Under the pieces are notes generated by a model, which saw nothing but the letters and a program-made list of their open reading frames with translations, made no database searches and was not told the DNA's origin. The translations under genes and the position numbers were made by a program. Positions 34,228 through 43,246 of a stretch of DNA of 64,000 nucleotides are shown piece after piece (position 1 is the stretch's first letter; each line of letters starts with the position of its first letter). The stretch comes from Amphibacillus sp052055485. GTDB lineage: Bacteria; Bacillota; Bacilli; Bacillales; Amphibacillaceae. The stretch is taken from contig NZ_CP197171.1 of assembly GCF_052055485.1 (NCBI RefSeq), forward strand, positions 3,286,001 to 3,350,000, in the 5' to 3' direction.

Positions 34228-34634
34228 AAGTTCAGCGATTTGCGGTTAAGTTTGGCAAAATACAGTCAAGTTAACGAAATTGCAGTCAACTTTTTCGAAA
34301 TACAATCAAGTAAGCAAAAATACAATCAACTTTCTCGAAATACAATCAAGTAAGCGAAAATACAATCAACTTTCCCGAAATGCAATCAAGTTTACAAAAA
34401 TACAATCAACTTTCTCGAAATGCAATCAAGTAAGCGAAAATACAATCAACTTTCCTGAAATGCAATCAAGTTTACAAAAATACAATCAACTTTCTCGAAA
34501 TACAATCAAGTAAGCGAAAATACAATCAACTTTCCCGAAATGCAATCAAGTTTACAAAAATACAGTCAACTTTCTCGAAATACAATCAAGTAAGCGAAAA
34601 TACAATCAACTTTGCCGAAATGCAATCAAGTTCA
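34228..34634. repeat. Tandem array of ~20 units of 20 bp
   Basis: Monomers such as AATACAATCAACTTTCTCGA alternate with AATACAATCAAGTAAGCGAA and AATGCAATCAAGTTTACAAA. The invariant core is A(C)AATCAA; the variable half cycles with 40- and 80-base super-periods. First units are the most diverged (GCGGTTAAG, CAGTCAAG). An open frame at 34280-34513 is only a by-product of the periodicity. Not CRISPR: no unique spacers. Confidence 0.9.
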
Positions 34635-34639
34635 GTGCT

Positions 34640-34860
34640 TTCTATACGTCTTTCACAATTTATTCTTAATTTCTTCGCACGAATCTTTATAGCTAACTGT
34701 AGTTTCGTTTTATGGAAGTAGAATGGATTATGATAAAGTAAGTTCTGTATTTAAAACGAACTTGAAATAGATGAACTATTAAACTGCTTTGCGATTAAAA
34801 AGTAGTGTTTGCAGACATTTGTGATTCTGATGAGAGAAATAGCGTCCATTTATTGATAAA
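34640..34860. other. Gene-free spacer before mntR 3' end
   Basis: AT-rich sequence with no gene, repeat or clear terminator that I can recognise. Confidence 0.3.
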
Positions 34861-34864
34861 AATA

Positions 34865-35281
34865 TCAATCCATACGATCGTGCGTTTGATCCAACTCTTT
34901 TCTTCGATCTGGATTTGCTTTGAAATATTGAACTAAATCACCGATTCGATCAATTGAATTCCAACTTAAATGATGTTCTATACCTTCTACATCGCGATAA
35001 ATATTTTCTTGATCCACACCAATAATCTCCAGAAATTGCTCTAATAAATCGTGTCGATAAACAAGTCGTTCACCAATTTTCTCTCCTCGATTCGTTAGAA
35101 CTAAGCCGCGATATTTTTCATAATTCAAGTAGCCATCTTTATCTAACTTTTGGACCATCTTGGTTACAGATGAAGGATGAACTTCAAGAGCTTCAGCTAT
35201 ATCAGATACTCTAGCGTATCCTTTTGAATCAATTAATAAGTAAATTTGTTCTATGTAATCTTCCATGCTAGGTGTTGGCAT
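34865..35281 (-). CDS. mntR: Manganese transport regulator MntR
   Basis: 138-residue DtxR-family repressor of Mn2+ uptake. The N-terminal winged helix is MPTPSMEDYIEQIYLL and ARVSDIAEALEVHPSSVTKM. Metal ligands of the MntR class are all present: Asp8 and Glu11, His in VYRHDLLE (~77), and Glu/Glu/His in DVEGIEHHLS (~99-103). GGAGG precedes ATG 35279-35281. Expected partner sodA (Mn/Fe type) is also in this window. Confidence 0.95.
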   Translation of the reverse strand: MPTPSMEDYIEQIYLLIDSKGYARVSDIAEALEVHPSSVTKMVQKLDKDGYLNYEKYRGLVLTNRGEKIGERLVYRHDLLEQFLEIIGVDQENIYRDVEGIEHHLSWNSIDRIGDLVQYFKANPDRRKELDQTHDRMD

Positions 35282-35461
35282 AATCATCCTCCACTTTTCT
35301 ATTACTTAATGACTAAATTATTTTCGATTATATTCTAAAGGATACAATAGATTCTTGATCTAGACAAGCTTTTTAATCATTTATTAGAATAGGGTTTGTT
35401 TTTGAAAAAAAAGCTGGTTTATCGTATAATACATATAGATTATAAAAAAGGGGAAAGCATA

Positions 35462-35878
35462 ATGCCGTTTATATTAGGAATTGCGTGGGATTGGATTATT
35501 TTACTTGTATTAGCATTAGGATATTTTGGATACGCACTTTATCGTTATTTGGTTACTAGAAGAATATTGACCAATCTCTCTGAAGAAGAATTTAAAAAAG
35601 GCTATCGAAAAGCGCAGCTTATCGATGTTCGTGAACAAAAGGAATATGACGCCGGTTACATTTGGGGAGCGCGTAACATTCCTGTCACACAGTTAAAACA
35701 ACGTAAAAAAGAATTACGCAAAGATTTGCCAGTTTATTTGTATGATCAAACAGGTTCTCGTTCTAGACGAGCAGCTTGGATCCTTTACAAAGAAGGTTAT
35801 CAAGATCTATCCCACCTTAAAACAGGTTTTAAACAGTGGACAGGTAAAATTAAAAAAACTAAAAAACCAGACTATTAA
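35462..35878 (+). CDS. yqhL: Membrane-anchored rhodanese-domain protein (YqhL-like)
   Basis: 138 residues: one N-terminal membrane helix (DWIILLVLALGYFGYALY) then a rhodanese fold (IDVREQKEYDAGYIWGARNIP). The active-site position reads LYDQTGSRSRRA, where catalytic members have Cys; Asp/Gln is found there instead, so sulfurtransferase activity is unlikely. GGGGAAAG before ATG 35462 sets the start. Same place as in B. subtilis. Confidence 0.85.
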   Translation: MPFILGIAWDWIILLVLALGYFGYALYRYLVTRRILTNLSEEEFKKGYRKAQLIDVREQKEYDAGYIWGARNIPVTQLKQRKKELRKDLPVYLYDQTGSRSRRAAWILYKEGYQDLSHLKTGFKQWTGKIKKTKKPDY

Positions 35879-35885
35879 TGAATTC

Positions 35886-35940
35886 AAAAAGAAGCTATCA
35901 CAATATGTACATCATACATTTTGCGATAGCTTCTTTTTTT
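35886..35940 (+). terminator. Terminator after the rhodanese gene
   Basis: Stem AAGAAGCTATC.CAA / TTG.GATAGCTTCTT with inner ATGTA/TACAT pairing and a run of seven T. Near-duplicate of 32319-32371. Confidence 0.88.
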
Positions 35941-36083
35941 ATTGTCTTACCAAAGTAACTAAATATTCTAATTGTCCAATACAGCACTCAAGAACGATAA
36001 ACAATCACCTTTAGTATTTACATACATTGAATATTGCCAAATTGGATATACTAAGACTAGTATTTTAAAAGGTAGGTTAACAT

Positions 36084-37715
36084 ATGCATATTGAATTATC
36101 TTGTGACAAAGACTTTATGGAACAACTTTTAATAAATGTAAACCAAAATCAGCAATTAGCTAACTGGGATTGGTTTAAACGTGCTTATGACGTTACTGAA
36201 ACATTGTTGGTTCCTGAAACCAAACAATTAAAGGCACTAGATCAATTGAAAAACATTGAATTCCTTCCTCATCAAATGGAGACGGCTTTTAAAGTAGTCA
36301 ATGAGATGAACGGGCGTGCAATTCTTGCTGATGAGGTAGGGCTTGGGAAAACAATTGAAGCTGGACTCATCATTAAAGAATATTTAATTCGAAATTTAGT
36401 TAAAAAAGCTCTCATCATTGTTCCTGCTTCACTGGTTAATCAATGGGCAAATGAACTACACGAGAAATTTTTTATTAAAACATCGATTGCTAAGAAAAAT
36501 CCCTGCTGGGCAGATGACGGTATTCAAATTACTTCAATTGACTTAGCTAAAAAAGAGCCACATCGCAGCATGATTTTAGAACAACAATATGATTTATTAC
36601 TCATTGATGAAGCTCATAAATTAAAAAATAAACAGACGCAAAATTATCAATTTGTTCAATCCCTATCAAAGAAATATTGTTTGTTATTGACTGCGACGCC
36701 TATTCATAATAAATTAAATGATTTATTTAATCTGGTAACTCTCCTTAAACCAGGTTTATTAGGAGATCAGGACTCTTTCTTAAAGACTTTTGATCGACGT
36801 TCTACCGAACTTGATCAACAGTTAAAGAGATTAATTCAAAAAGTAATGATTCGTAATCTCAGAAATGAAACAAAAATGAATACTAATCAAAGAACGGTCA
36901 AAAATATTCCCATTCACTTTACTGAACAAGAATATCAATTTTATCAAAAGCTCGAACAGTCATCGTTTTATAGCAATAATGCAACAAAAATATTACATTT
37001 GCGTGAATTTTGCTCATCTAGAGAAGCTTTGTATACCACATTAGTTAAGGAAGAGCGTCAAGATGCAGCAGATTTGATTGAAGAATTACAGAATCTCCCT
37101 CATCATTCAAAAGCATTACAGCTAGTTGAGCTCATTAAATCAATCAATGACAAATGTATTGTTTTTACAGAGTATCGAGCTAGTCAAATTTATTTACAGT
37201 GGTTGTTACGAGAGCATGGTATCAGTTCCGTTCCCTTTCGTGGTGGCTTTAAACGCGGCAAGAAGGATTGGATGAAGCAACTATTTAAAGAACATGCTCA
37301 AGTACTTATTGCTACAGAAGCTGGTGGTGAGGGAATTAACCTACAATTTTGTCACCATTTAATCAATTATGATCTACCTTGGAATCCAATGCGGATTGAA
37401 CAAAGGATTGGTCGAATTCACCGTTATGGTCAACAAAATGATGTTCATATCTATAACTTTTCAATGGAAGAAACAATTGAAGATCATGTGTTGAATTTAT
37501 TATATGGCAAAATTGATCTCTTTAAACGGGTCATCGGCCAACTCGATCAAATTTTAGCTGAACTTGATTTAAAATCATTTGATGATGAAATTAATCAAAT
37601 TATCAATCAATCGCAAAGTATGGGTGAAATCAAAATAAAAATGAATAATTTAGCTGAAGTTGTTAATGAATATCAAATTGAGGATGATGAAAATGATAAT
37701 CGAGAATCTTCATAA
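36084..37715 (+). CDS. yqhH: SNF2-family helicase/ATPase (YqhH-like)
   Basis: 543 residues. Motif I ADEVGLGKTIEAG, motif II LLIDEAHKLKN, motif III LTATPIHN, motif V ATEAGGEGINLQ, motif VI QRIGRIHRYGQ. Rad54/RapA-like translocase core without extra domains. B. subtilis YqhH has the same size and neighbour; its role is not well defined. yqhG overlaps its end. Confidence 0.92.
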   Translation: MHIELSCDKDFMEQLLINVNQNQQLANWDWFKRAYDVTETLLVPETKQLKALDQLKNIEFLPHQMETAFKVVNEMNGRAILADEVGLGKTIEAGLIIKEYLIRNLVKKALIIVPASLVNQWANELHEKFFIKTSIAKKNPCWADDGIQITSIDLAKKEPHRSMILEQQYDLLLIDEAHKLKNKQTQNYQFVQSLSKKYCLLLTATPIHNKLNDLFNLVTLLKPGLLGDQDSFLKTFDRRSTELDQQLKRLIQKVMIRNLRNETKMNTNQRTVKNIPIHFTEQEYQFYQKLEQSSFYSNNATKILHLREFCSSREALYTTLVKEERQDAADLIEELQNLPHHSKALQLVELIKSINDKCIVFTEYRASQIYLQWLLREHGISSVPFRGGFKRGKKDWMKQLFKEHAQVLIATEAGGEGINLQFCHHLINYDLPWNPMRIEQRIGRIHRYGQQNDVHIYNFSMEETIEDHVLNLLYGKIDLFKRVIGQLDQILAELDLKSFDDEINQIINQSQSMGEIKIKMNNLAEVVNEYQIEDDENDNRESS

Positions 37716-38466
37716 TTTCTTAATTGAATATTTTGAAGCCAATCAGTGTGAAGTAGAGTCAGACACTGATTCTCTCAATATCAAGCTTACAGAGGAATTA
37801 GATGAACTTTTGATGAACCGCCCTTTTTACTGGCACTATGTCCGAAAATTAAACCAAAAGGGACAACCTTTAGCTTTAAAACTAACAACAAATTACTTAA
37901 AGGCAACAAAAGAAAGAGATTATATTTATTTTAGCACTGAGCGCTTTCAGAAAATTGCTCAAGATGCTTTAATTAAAGGACGTTTTACAAAATTATATCA
38001 AAAGATAGAAACAAACCAGCAAACACCCATCTATCCTTGGTTAATTGTCAATATTAAGCAGAGCTATTTAGGAAAGAATCAGTCCGAAGAGCTCAAATCA
38101 TATGGTATTCATTTAATCAATGGAACAATTATTGATCAAGCCTTTGATTGGTTAAATCAAAAACAATGGGTTATGACAATCCCAGATTTTTGTTATCCAT
38201 TATCTCCGATTATTAAACCAGAAAATGGTTATGCAAGAATTGAGCAATATATTCTTAATGAACTACAAAATAAAGAACATGATTGGGCCAGTGAGTCTTA
38301 TCAAGCATTGACCGAAGAAATTCAACTGTTAGATTATTTTAAGGATAATAATCCGAATATGGCACTTGAACATTATCAGCAAGAAAAAAATAATATTGAA
38401 TCCATGTATCAGCCAAAAATAAAAATTGAAGTCATAAATGGTGGACTCTTTTATCTCGAGCAATAA
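37693..38466 (+). CDS. yqhG: YqhG-family protein
   Basis: ~257 residues, no membrane segment or known catalytic motif. Recognised by position after yqhH and the YqhG-like N-terminus (NLHNFLIEYFEANQC). GAGG nine bases before ATG 37693 sets the start, giving a 23-base overlap with yqhH and hence coupled translation. The stop codon is part of the dispersed repeat that begins here. Function unknown. Confidence 0.8.
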   Translation: MIIENLHNFLIEYFEANQCEVESDTDSLNIKLTEELDELLMNRPFYWHYVRKLNQKGQPLALKLTTNYLKATKERDYIYFSTERFQKIAQDALIKGRFTKLYQKIETNQQTPIYPWLIVNIKQSYLGKNQSEELKSYGIHLINGTIIDQAFDWLNQKQWVMTIPDFCYPLSPIIKPENGYARIEQYILNELQNKEHDWASESYQALTEEIQLLDYFKDNNPNMALEHYQQEKNNIESMYQPKIKIEVINGGLFYLEQ

Positions 38467-38805
38467 AACGAAACTTCAATCAGTGGGAGTTAGGCCTACA
38501 GAACGTAGGTCATGCAGATGTTTCCGGTGGGACGAGTAACCGCAGTCCCAAGTCTTTTCGATGGGGCGAGTAATCGCAACCCCAGACGTTGCGACAGGAC
38601 GTCGCGAACTTAGTCTGCGTTCCTTAATAACCACTGATTGTTAAGGAACACAAGCAAACGTCTTCGCGTCCTGCGAAAACGCTTGTGTGACCAACATCGT
38701 GGGACTGGGACTGCGATTACTCGCCCCACCGTAGAGGTTTGCGGTTACTCCCCCCATCGAAACCCGTTGTTGTCCCGAGTTTTACGGACGGTTAGCTGTG
38801 ATAAA
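38464..38805 (+). repeat. Dispersed intergenic repeat, copy C (longest)
   Basis: Same ends as copy A (AAACGAAACTTCAATCAGT ... GGACGGTTAGCTGTGATAAA) but with an ~200-base GC-rich insert. The insert has the inverted repeat GTTCCTTAA...TTAAGGAAC (38619-38649) and GACGTCGCGAA / TTCGCGTC elements around it. GGGACGAGTAACCGC and ACTCGCCCCACC modules face each other, so the centre can fold into a long hairpin. Confidence 0.78.
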
Positions 38806-38947
38806 CAGAATAAAAGAACAACTTGTAATTACAAATTAATTATGCAGAGACTTACTTCTACACAAGCGTGATTACTTCAGCATTTTCACAATTCTTTTCA
38901 ATAGAGAGTAATCATATTAAGGAGAGCTGCGAAACATTCACACCATT

Positions 38948-38999
38948 GAAAAACTAAGGCATTCGCCCAATCCTTATGGTGAAAACCTTAGTTTTTCTT
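38948..38999 (-). terminator. Hairpin/terminator downstream of yqzE
   Basis: Perfect 12-bp stem GAAAAACTAAGG / CCTTAGTTTTTC. It is 170 bases after the yqzE stop; the spacer between has degenerate repeat modules (GATAGTACAAGCAA) but no gene. Confidence 0.6.
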
Positions 39000-39168
39000 A
39001 ATCTTCTATAATTTTGTACTTGAAATTACTATTTAGCTTTTGACACCTGCATCATACGATCATCTTTCTCGCTCTGATAGTACAAGCAACAGTATTTTTC
39101 TTATTCTCCTTGCTATTGAGGCTAATCTAAAAAATTAGCCCTTGTTCGTATTTTTAACTGTTTTTTTA

Positions 39169-39360
39169 TTAATTATTTTTCTCACTCGATTTTTTTAGTT
39201 GTTTAATTGTACTTGGTAACAAACCGAACCATTTATGCGAGTAAGGAGAAGTCACTTGATTTTTCCTCTCCTTCTTCAACCGTTGACGCTCTTCTTTTGG
39301 CGTTTGATAATAATCAATCGTTAAATCAATAATAAATTCGACGAATGTCTTGTCTGCCAT
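39169..39360 (-). CDS. yqzE: YqzE-family small protein
   Basis: 63 residues, basic (RQRLKKERKNQ). Family core FVEFIIDLTIDYYQTPKEER and SHKWFGLLP. AAGGAG precedes ATG 39360. In Bacilli yqzE lies next to comGG and aroK; here it neighbours aroK. Function unknown. Confidence 0.85.
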   Translation of the reverse strand: MADKTFVEFIIDLTIDYYQTPKEERQRLKKERKNQVTSPYSHKWFGLLPSTIKQLKKSSEKNN

Positions 39361-39615
39361 AGTCTTGCACTCCTTTTTTACACGTTAGGAATATATAAAA
39401 TTCCAGCACATCTTTTCAATGGGACGAGTGAACGCAGTCCCCAAAAAGCTGTTCAATCAAGCAGAAGTTTTAAAATCCTAAGTATAAGTAAAACTCTCGC
39501 TTTCAAAGGACCTTCGACTAAGAGCCAACATCTTTTGAAAATGTCGAAGCTAGCACATCCATATACAGTATGCGAAAACGAGTTTTTCTAAGAGTTAGCT
39601 TTGCCAAGATACCCA
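39361..39615. other. Spacer with a fragment of the dispersed repeat
   Basis: Carries CATCTTTTCAATGGGACGAGTGAACGCAG-like sequence at ~39408-39438, a piece of the GGGACGAGTAA(C/T)CGCA module seen in copies B and C. Nothing else recognisable. Confidence 0.4.
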
Positions 39616-39619
39616 TTGG

Positions 39620-40111
39620 TTATACAAATAAAGAGATGATTTGTTCAATGATTGCCTCTTCCGTTAGTTTATCCGTCTCAATTATTTGACTCGCTACTTG
39701 TGCATATTTTACCTCTCTTTGCATTAATAAATCTTGCTTATTTCGAGATTGATCATGCCAAATCGGTCTTGAATCATCATTAGCTAATCTTTTTTTGATC
39801 GTTTCCCAGTTTGTTTTTAAATAAACAACATGCTTGTTAGTCAACCATGTGCGATTCTCTTCTCGTTCAATGATTCCACCACCTGTGGCAATAACATAGC
39901 CCTGATTTGGAGTATCAATTAATACCTGATGTTCGAGATTTCGAAACGCCTCTTCTCCCTCTTCAGCAAAAATAGTTTTAATTTTTTTCTTTGCTTGAAT
40001 CTCTATTTGATGATCTGTATCGATAAATTCAAGAGCTAGCCTTTCAGCTAATTGTCTCCCAATTGTGGATTTCCCACTCCCCATAAAGCCAATTAAAAAA
40101 ATACTATTCAT
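39620..40111 (-). CDS. aroK: Shikimate kinase
   Basis: 163 residues. Phosphorylates shikimate on the route to chorismate. Walker A GFMGSGKSTIGRQLA, shikimate-binding Asp in FIDTDHQIE, and ATGGGI with the adjacent Arg in EENRTWL; lid Arg in DDSRPIW. Stands between yqzE and the comG operon. Confidence 0.94.
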   Translation of the reverse strand: MNSIFLIGFMGSGKSTIGRQLAERLALEFIDTDHQIEIQAKKKIKTIFAEEGEEAFRNLEHQVLIDTPNQGYVIATGGGIIEREENRTWLTNKHVVYLKTNWETIKKRLANDDSRPIWHDQSRNKQDLLMQREVKYAQVASQIIETDKLTEEAIIEQIISLFV

Positions 40112-40402
40112 TGATAAATGCTCCCCCTATAATGTTCTAGAAAAAATCACTTTTGCTCACGCAATAATATGTTGATCTCTCTGTTTTCTCAGGATATAGG
40201 CTCTTACTCGAAGAACCTTTTGGATAACTATTTTGATGGCTTAAAGTACTTGTTCATCAAATGATGCCTTTCATCCTATCCTCATGTTCAAAATAAATTT
40301 TCTTTAATTAATTATAACGATAATTTATTAAAAATCAGCCCAATTTTAATTTTTAGACACATTAACTTTTTATTTTTAACATTTTAAGCTCAATAGCTAA
40401 AC
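40112..40402. other. Intergenic region between aroK and comGA
   Basis: Divergent promoter region. It is AT-rich with several A/T tracts near 40300-40380 where ComK boxes would be expected. I found no pair of AAAA-N5-TTTT with canonical spacing. Confidence 0.3.
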
Positions 40403-40456
40403 TTGAGCTTATCATCTTTTCAAGCTATATTACAAATAGAAAGTGAGGTGATCGTT

Positions 40457-41482
40457 ATTTTTTCAGCCACAACATTTGTTCAACAATTACTGAAAGTGGC
40501 TCTGTCTGCTAATGCAACAGATATTCATTTTTTCCCTAGTGCGACGACCACGAGTATTTTTCTACGTATCGATGGTATACGAAGGTTTCATAGAAAAATA
40601 AAAATCGAACATTACGCTTTAATGATTAACTATTTGAAATTCTCTGCTGGTATGGATATCGGTGAGGCAAGAAAACCCCAGGATGGCTCGATTACTTTTC
40701 TAATTCATTCACACGAGTTAAACCTTCGCCTCTCCACCTTACCTACTAAACAGCATGAAAGCCTCGCGATTCGGCTTCTTCCCAAGTATGAATCCTTCAA
40801 GTTATCCGATTTACTGCTCTTCCCATACCAAGCAGAACGACTCAAACGATGCATCTCTAGAAAAGCAGGCGTTATTTTATTAACAGGTCCAACCGGCTCA
40901 GGCAAAACAACACTTCTATATGCTCTATTAGAAGAATTGTTAACAGAACAAACCTATCAGATCATAACATTAGAAGATCCAATTGAAAAAGAAGTCCTCA
41001 ATGTCCATCAAGTTCAAGTGAATGAGAAAAGTGGTATCACTTATCAATCTGGCCTAAAATCAGCACTCAGACATGATCCAGATATTCTGATGGTTGGTGA
41101 AATTCGTGATCGTGAAACAGCAAAGTTTGTCTTTCATGCAGCCTACACAGGGCATCTTGTTTTGACAACTTTACATGCCAAAAACGCAACCGGCACGATC
41201 CATCGCTTAATTGAAATGGGGATTAAACCTGTCGATATTGTTCAAAATCTTCTCGCAATCGCCTCACTTGAGTTAATTCCTCTGACAACAAATAGTCATG
41301 TTAAAAATCGAGGCGCAATTCTAGAATTATTAGATAATGAATTAATCACAACCTATCTAAACACATTTAATCCCAGCAGTATTGATTATCCATCCTTTAA
41401 TGATCTCAAAAGAAAGGCAGTCGTATATGGCTATTCAAATCCCAATATTTTCAAAACGAACTCAGAAGAAAATCCCAATTAG
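40457..41482 (+). CDS. comGA: ComGA, competence pseudopilus ATPase (non-AUG start)
   Basis: ~342 residues of the GspE/PulE secretion ATPase family that drives DNA-uptake pseudopilus assembly. N-domain ATDIHFFPSATTTS and GEARKPQDGSI; Walker A TGPTGSGKTTLLYAL; Asp box LEDPIEKE; Walker B DPDILMVGEIRD; His box TGHLVLTTLHAK. There is no ATG, GTG or TTG properly spaced after the excellent site GTGAGGTGATC (40443-40453). The codon eight bases after GAGG is ATT at 40457, giving IFSATTFVQQLL, which aligns with ComGA N-termini. A TTG at 40403 has no Shine-Dalgarno. AUU start is inferred. Confidence 0.88.
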   Translation: MFSATTFVQQLLKVALSANATDIHFFPSATTTSIFLRIDGIRRFHRKIKIEHYALMINYLKFSAGMDIGEARKPQDGSITFLIHSHELNLRLSTLPTKQHESLAIRLLPKYESFKLSDLLLFPYQAERLKRCISRKAGVILLTGPTGSGKTTLLYALLEELLTEQTYQIITLEDPIEKEVLNVHQVQVNEKSGITYQSGLKSALRHDPDILMVGEIRDRETAKFVFHAAYTGHLVLTTLHAKNATGTIHRLIEMGIKPVDIVQNLLAIASLELIPLTTNSHVKNRGAILELLDNELITTYLNTFNPSSIDYPSFNDLKRKAVVYGYSNPNIFKTNSEENPN

Positions 41483-42479
41483 TCAACAAACCTTATTATT
41501 AGAGAAAATTGCCCAGCTGCTCGATCAAGGTTATTCAATTATAGAAGCATTAGATGCTTTAAGATGGCACCATGACTGGGATGATATTCTTGATCAATTA
41601 AGTAATGAGCTTGAAGCCGGGCGAAATTTCGATCAAATCTTAGCAGAACTACATTTCGACCAAAGAATTGTTTCATTCATTTATTTTGCTTTACAGCATG
41701 GTCACTTAGTTCAAGCAATTAGTCAAAGCGTTCATTTTATAAAGCAACAACTTAAACTTTTTAATCGTTTTAAACAATCGATTCGGTATCCCATTGTGTT
41801 GATAAGTTTCTTTCTAATTGTCCTGTTCTTTGTTGATTTATATGTTTATCCGGCTTTTTTACAACTTTACTCAACTAACTCACAGCCATCAAGTATTCTA
41901 TTGATTTCGATCCATATCGTAGAAATCATTTTCAAATTATTATACCTTTTTGTCATTTCACTAGCCTCTTTAATTATTCTTTGGCTGATGTGTAAAGACA
42001 AACTAACGATCACGCAAAAAGCAAAGCTATTACATTTATTTTCTTTACCATCCCTATATGTAAAAAAATATATGAGTTTGATGTTTGCAATCCATCTTAG
42101 TTCACTATTAGAAGCTAGCCTTTCCTTCAAATCATGCTTAACTTTAATCGTTAATCATAATAAACAAACTTTACTGAGTTATTATTGTAATTTTTTATTA
42201 GAAGATCTTAAAAATGGCATCAGTCTTGAACAATCTTTAAAAAAACATCGTTGTTTTGAAAAAAATCTTACTCATTTATTTGAGAAAAAGGCTAATCGAT
42301 CGATTATAAAACGTGATTTATCCACTTATTCAACCCTATCATTAGAACAGTTACAGTTATCAGTTATGAAGGCAATTAAACTAATACAACCCACTGTTTT
42401 CATATTCATCGCGATTAGTATTGTTTTAATCTATCTTTCGATCCTTTTACCCATGTTACAACTAATTCAAACGATATAA
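41427..42479 (+). CDS. comGB: ComGB, competence pilus inner-membrane platform protein
   Basis: ~350 residues, GspF fold: two helical cytosolic domains (LLEKIAQLLDQGYSIIEAL and FAIHLSSLLEASLSFKSCL) each followed by membrane segments (FFLIVLFFVDLYVYPAF, FVISLASLIILWLM, FIFIAISIVLIYLSILLP). ATG 41427 has AAAGG ahead and overlaps comGA by 56 bases, so translation is coupled. Confidence 0.92.
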   Translation: MAIQIPIFSKRTQKKIPISQQTLLLEKIAQLLDQGYSIIEALDALRWHHDWDDILDQLSNELEAGRNFDQILAELHFDQRIVSFIYFALQHGHLVQAISQSVHFIKQQLKLFNRFKQSIRYPIVLISFFLIVLFFVDLYVYPAFLQLYSTNSQPSSILLISIHIVEIIFKLLYLFVISLASLIILWLMCKDKLTITQKAKLLHLFSLPSLYVKKYMSLMFAIHLSSLLEASLSFKSCLTLIVNHNKQTLLSYYCNFLLEDLKNGISLEQSLKKHRCFEKNLTHLFEKKANRSIIKRDLSTYSTLSLEQLQLSVMKAIKLIQPTVFIFIAISIVLIYLSILLPMLQLIQTI

Positions 42480-42492
42480 GGAGATGAGCGTT

Positions 42493-42810
42493 ATGTTAAA
42501 AAAGGAAACAGGATTTACACTTATTGAAATGTTAATTGTTTTGGCGATTATTACCTTACTTTTAATTTTAATTGTTCCAAATTTAGCAGATCAAAATGAA
42601 GAAGTTCACAACAAAGGTGAAGACGCATTGGTTCAAATGGCAGAAAGTCAGGTTCAAGCCTACTATATTGACAAAGGGAAGTACCCTAATTCTGTCAGAC
42701 AGCTAGTAAATGAAAACTACCTTTCTACAGATGAACTGGCTAATGGAACGAAAAGACTTGTTTTCAAAGATAATAACACATATGAAGTGACTATTGAATA
42801 TGTGGAATAG
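42493..42810 (+). CDS. comGC: ComGC, major competence pseudopilin
   Basis: 105 residues. Prepilin peptidase site and hydrophobic helix GFTLIEMLIVLAIITLLLIL, preceded by KKET. AAGGAG nine bases before ATG 42493 sets the start. Ends in a short globular part (KYPNSVRQLVNE). Processed by ComC, encoded elsewhere. Confidence 0.95.
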   Translation: MLKKETGFTLIEMLIVLAIITLLLILIVPNLADQNEEVHNKGEDALVQMAESQVQAYYIDKGKYPNSVRQLVNENYLSTDELANGTKRLVFKDNNTYEVTIEYVE

Positions 42811-43246
42811 TAAGGAAAGCGGATTTTCATTAATTGAATTACTAGTTGTTCTGGCTGCAATTAGCTTTATCTTACTTATTAGTCATCACCATTATAGTAA
42901 TAGAAAAAATGAGCAGGATTTTAAGCTATGGTACCAACAATTTGAATTAGATTTAATCCTTTTACAAAAACAAACGATGATAACTAACGACTATCACGCT
43001 TTACAGTTTAGATCGAGTTTAAATATATATGACTTAAGAGACGATCCATTCAGTTCTCCGCAAATTAGAAGAGAAATCCCTGAGCACTGGAAACTATCAA
43101 TGAATACACTGAATAATCCCATTAGATTTACTCATGAAGGAAATATCAGAAATCCTGGTACGATGAGAATAGAAATAGGGAAGAATAGATACTTTATCTA
43201 TTTCCCATTTGGTAAAGGGAGAAGCTATTATGTTAAAAACCAATAA
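42800..43246 (+). CDS. comGD: ComGD, minor competence pseudopilin
   Basis: 148 residues. Prepilin motif SGFSLIELLVVLAAISFILL near the N-terminus. ATG 42800 overlaps the 3' end of comGC by 11 bases; no independent strong ribosome-binding site is seen, so it is probably coupled. Confidence 0.9.
   Translation: MWNSKESGFSLIELLVVLAAISFILLISHHHYSNRKNEQDFKLWYQQFELDLILLQKQTMITNDYHALQFRSSLNIYDLRDDPFSSPQIRREIPEHWKLSMNTLNNPIRFTHEGNIRNPGTMRIEIGKNRYFIYFPFGKGRSYYVKNQ

Noticed and set aside
34280..34513. Open reading frame with a repetitive 77-residue product
   Set aside because: It is a shadow of the 20-bp tandem array: no ribosome-binding site, and the peptide periodicity merely follows the DNA repeat.
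34228..34634. CRISPR array
   Set aside because: Repeats are contiguous 20-bp units with no unique spacers and no cas genes nearby.
38638..38871. Plus-strand frame in the dispersed repeat
   Set aside because: Falls inside inverted-repeat sequence of copy C and has no ribosome-binding site or recognisable product.
40300..40402. ComK boxes in front of comG
   Set aside because: A/T tracts are present but no two AAAA-N5-TTTT boxes with the 8/18/31-base spacing could be found; in such AT-rich DNA weak matches mean little.
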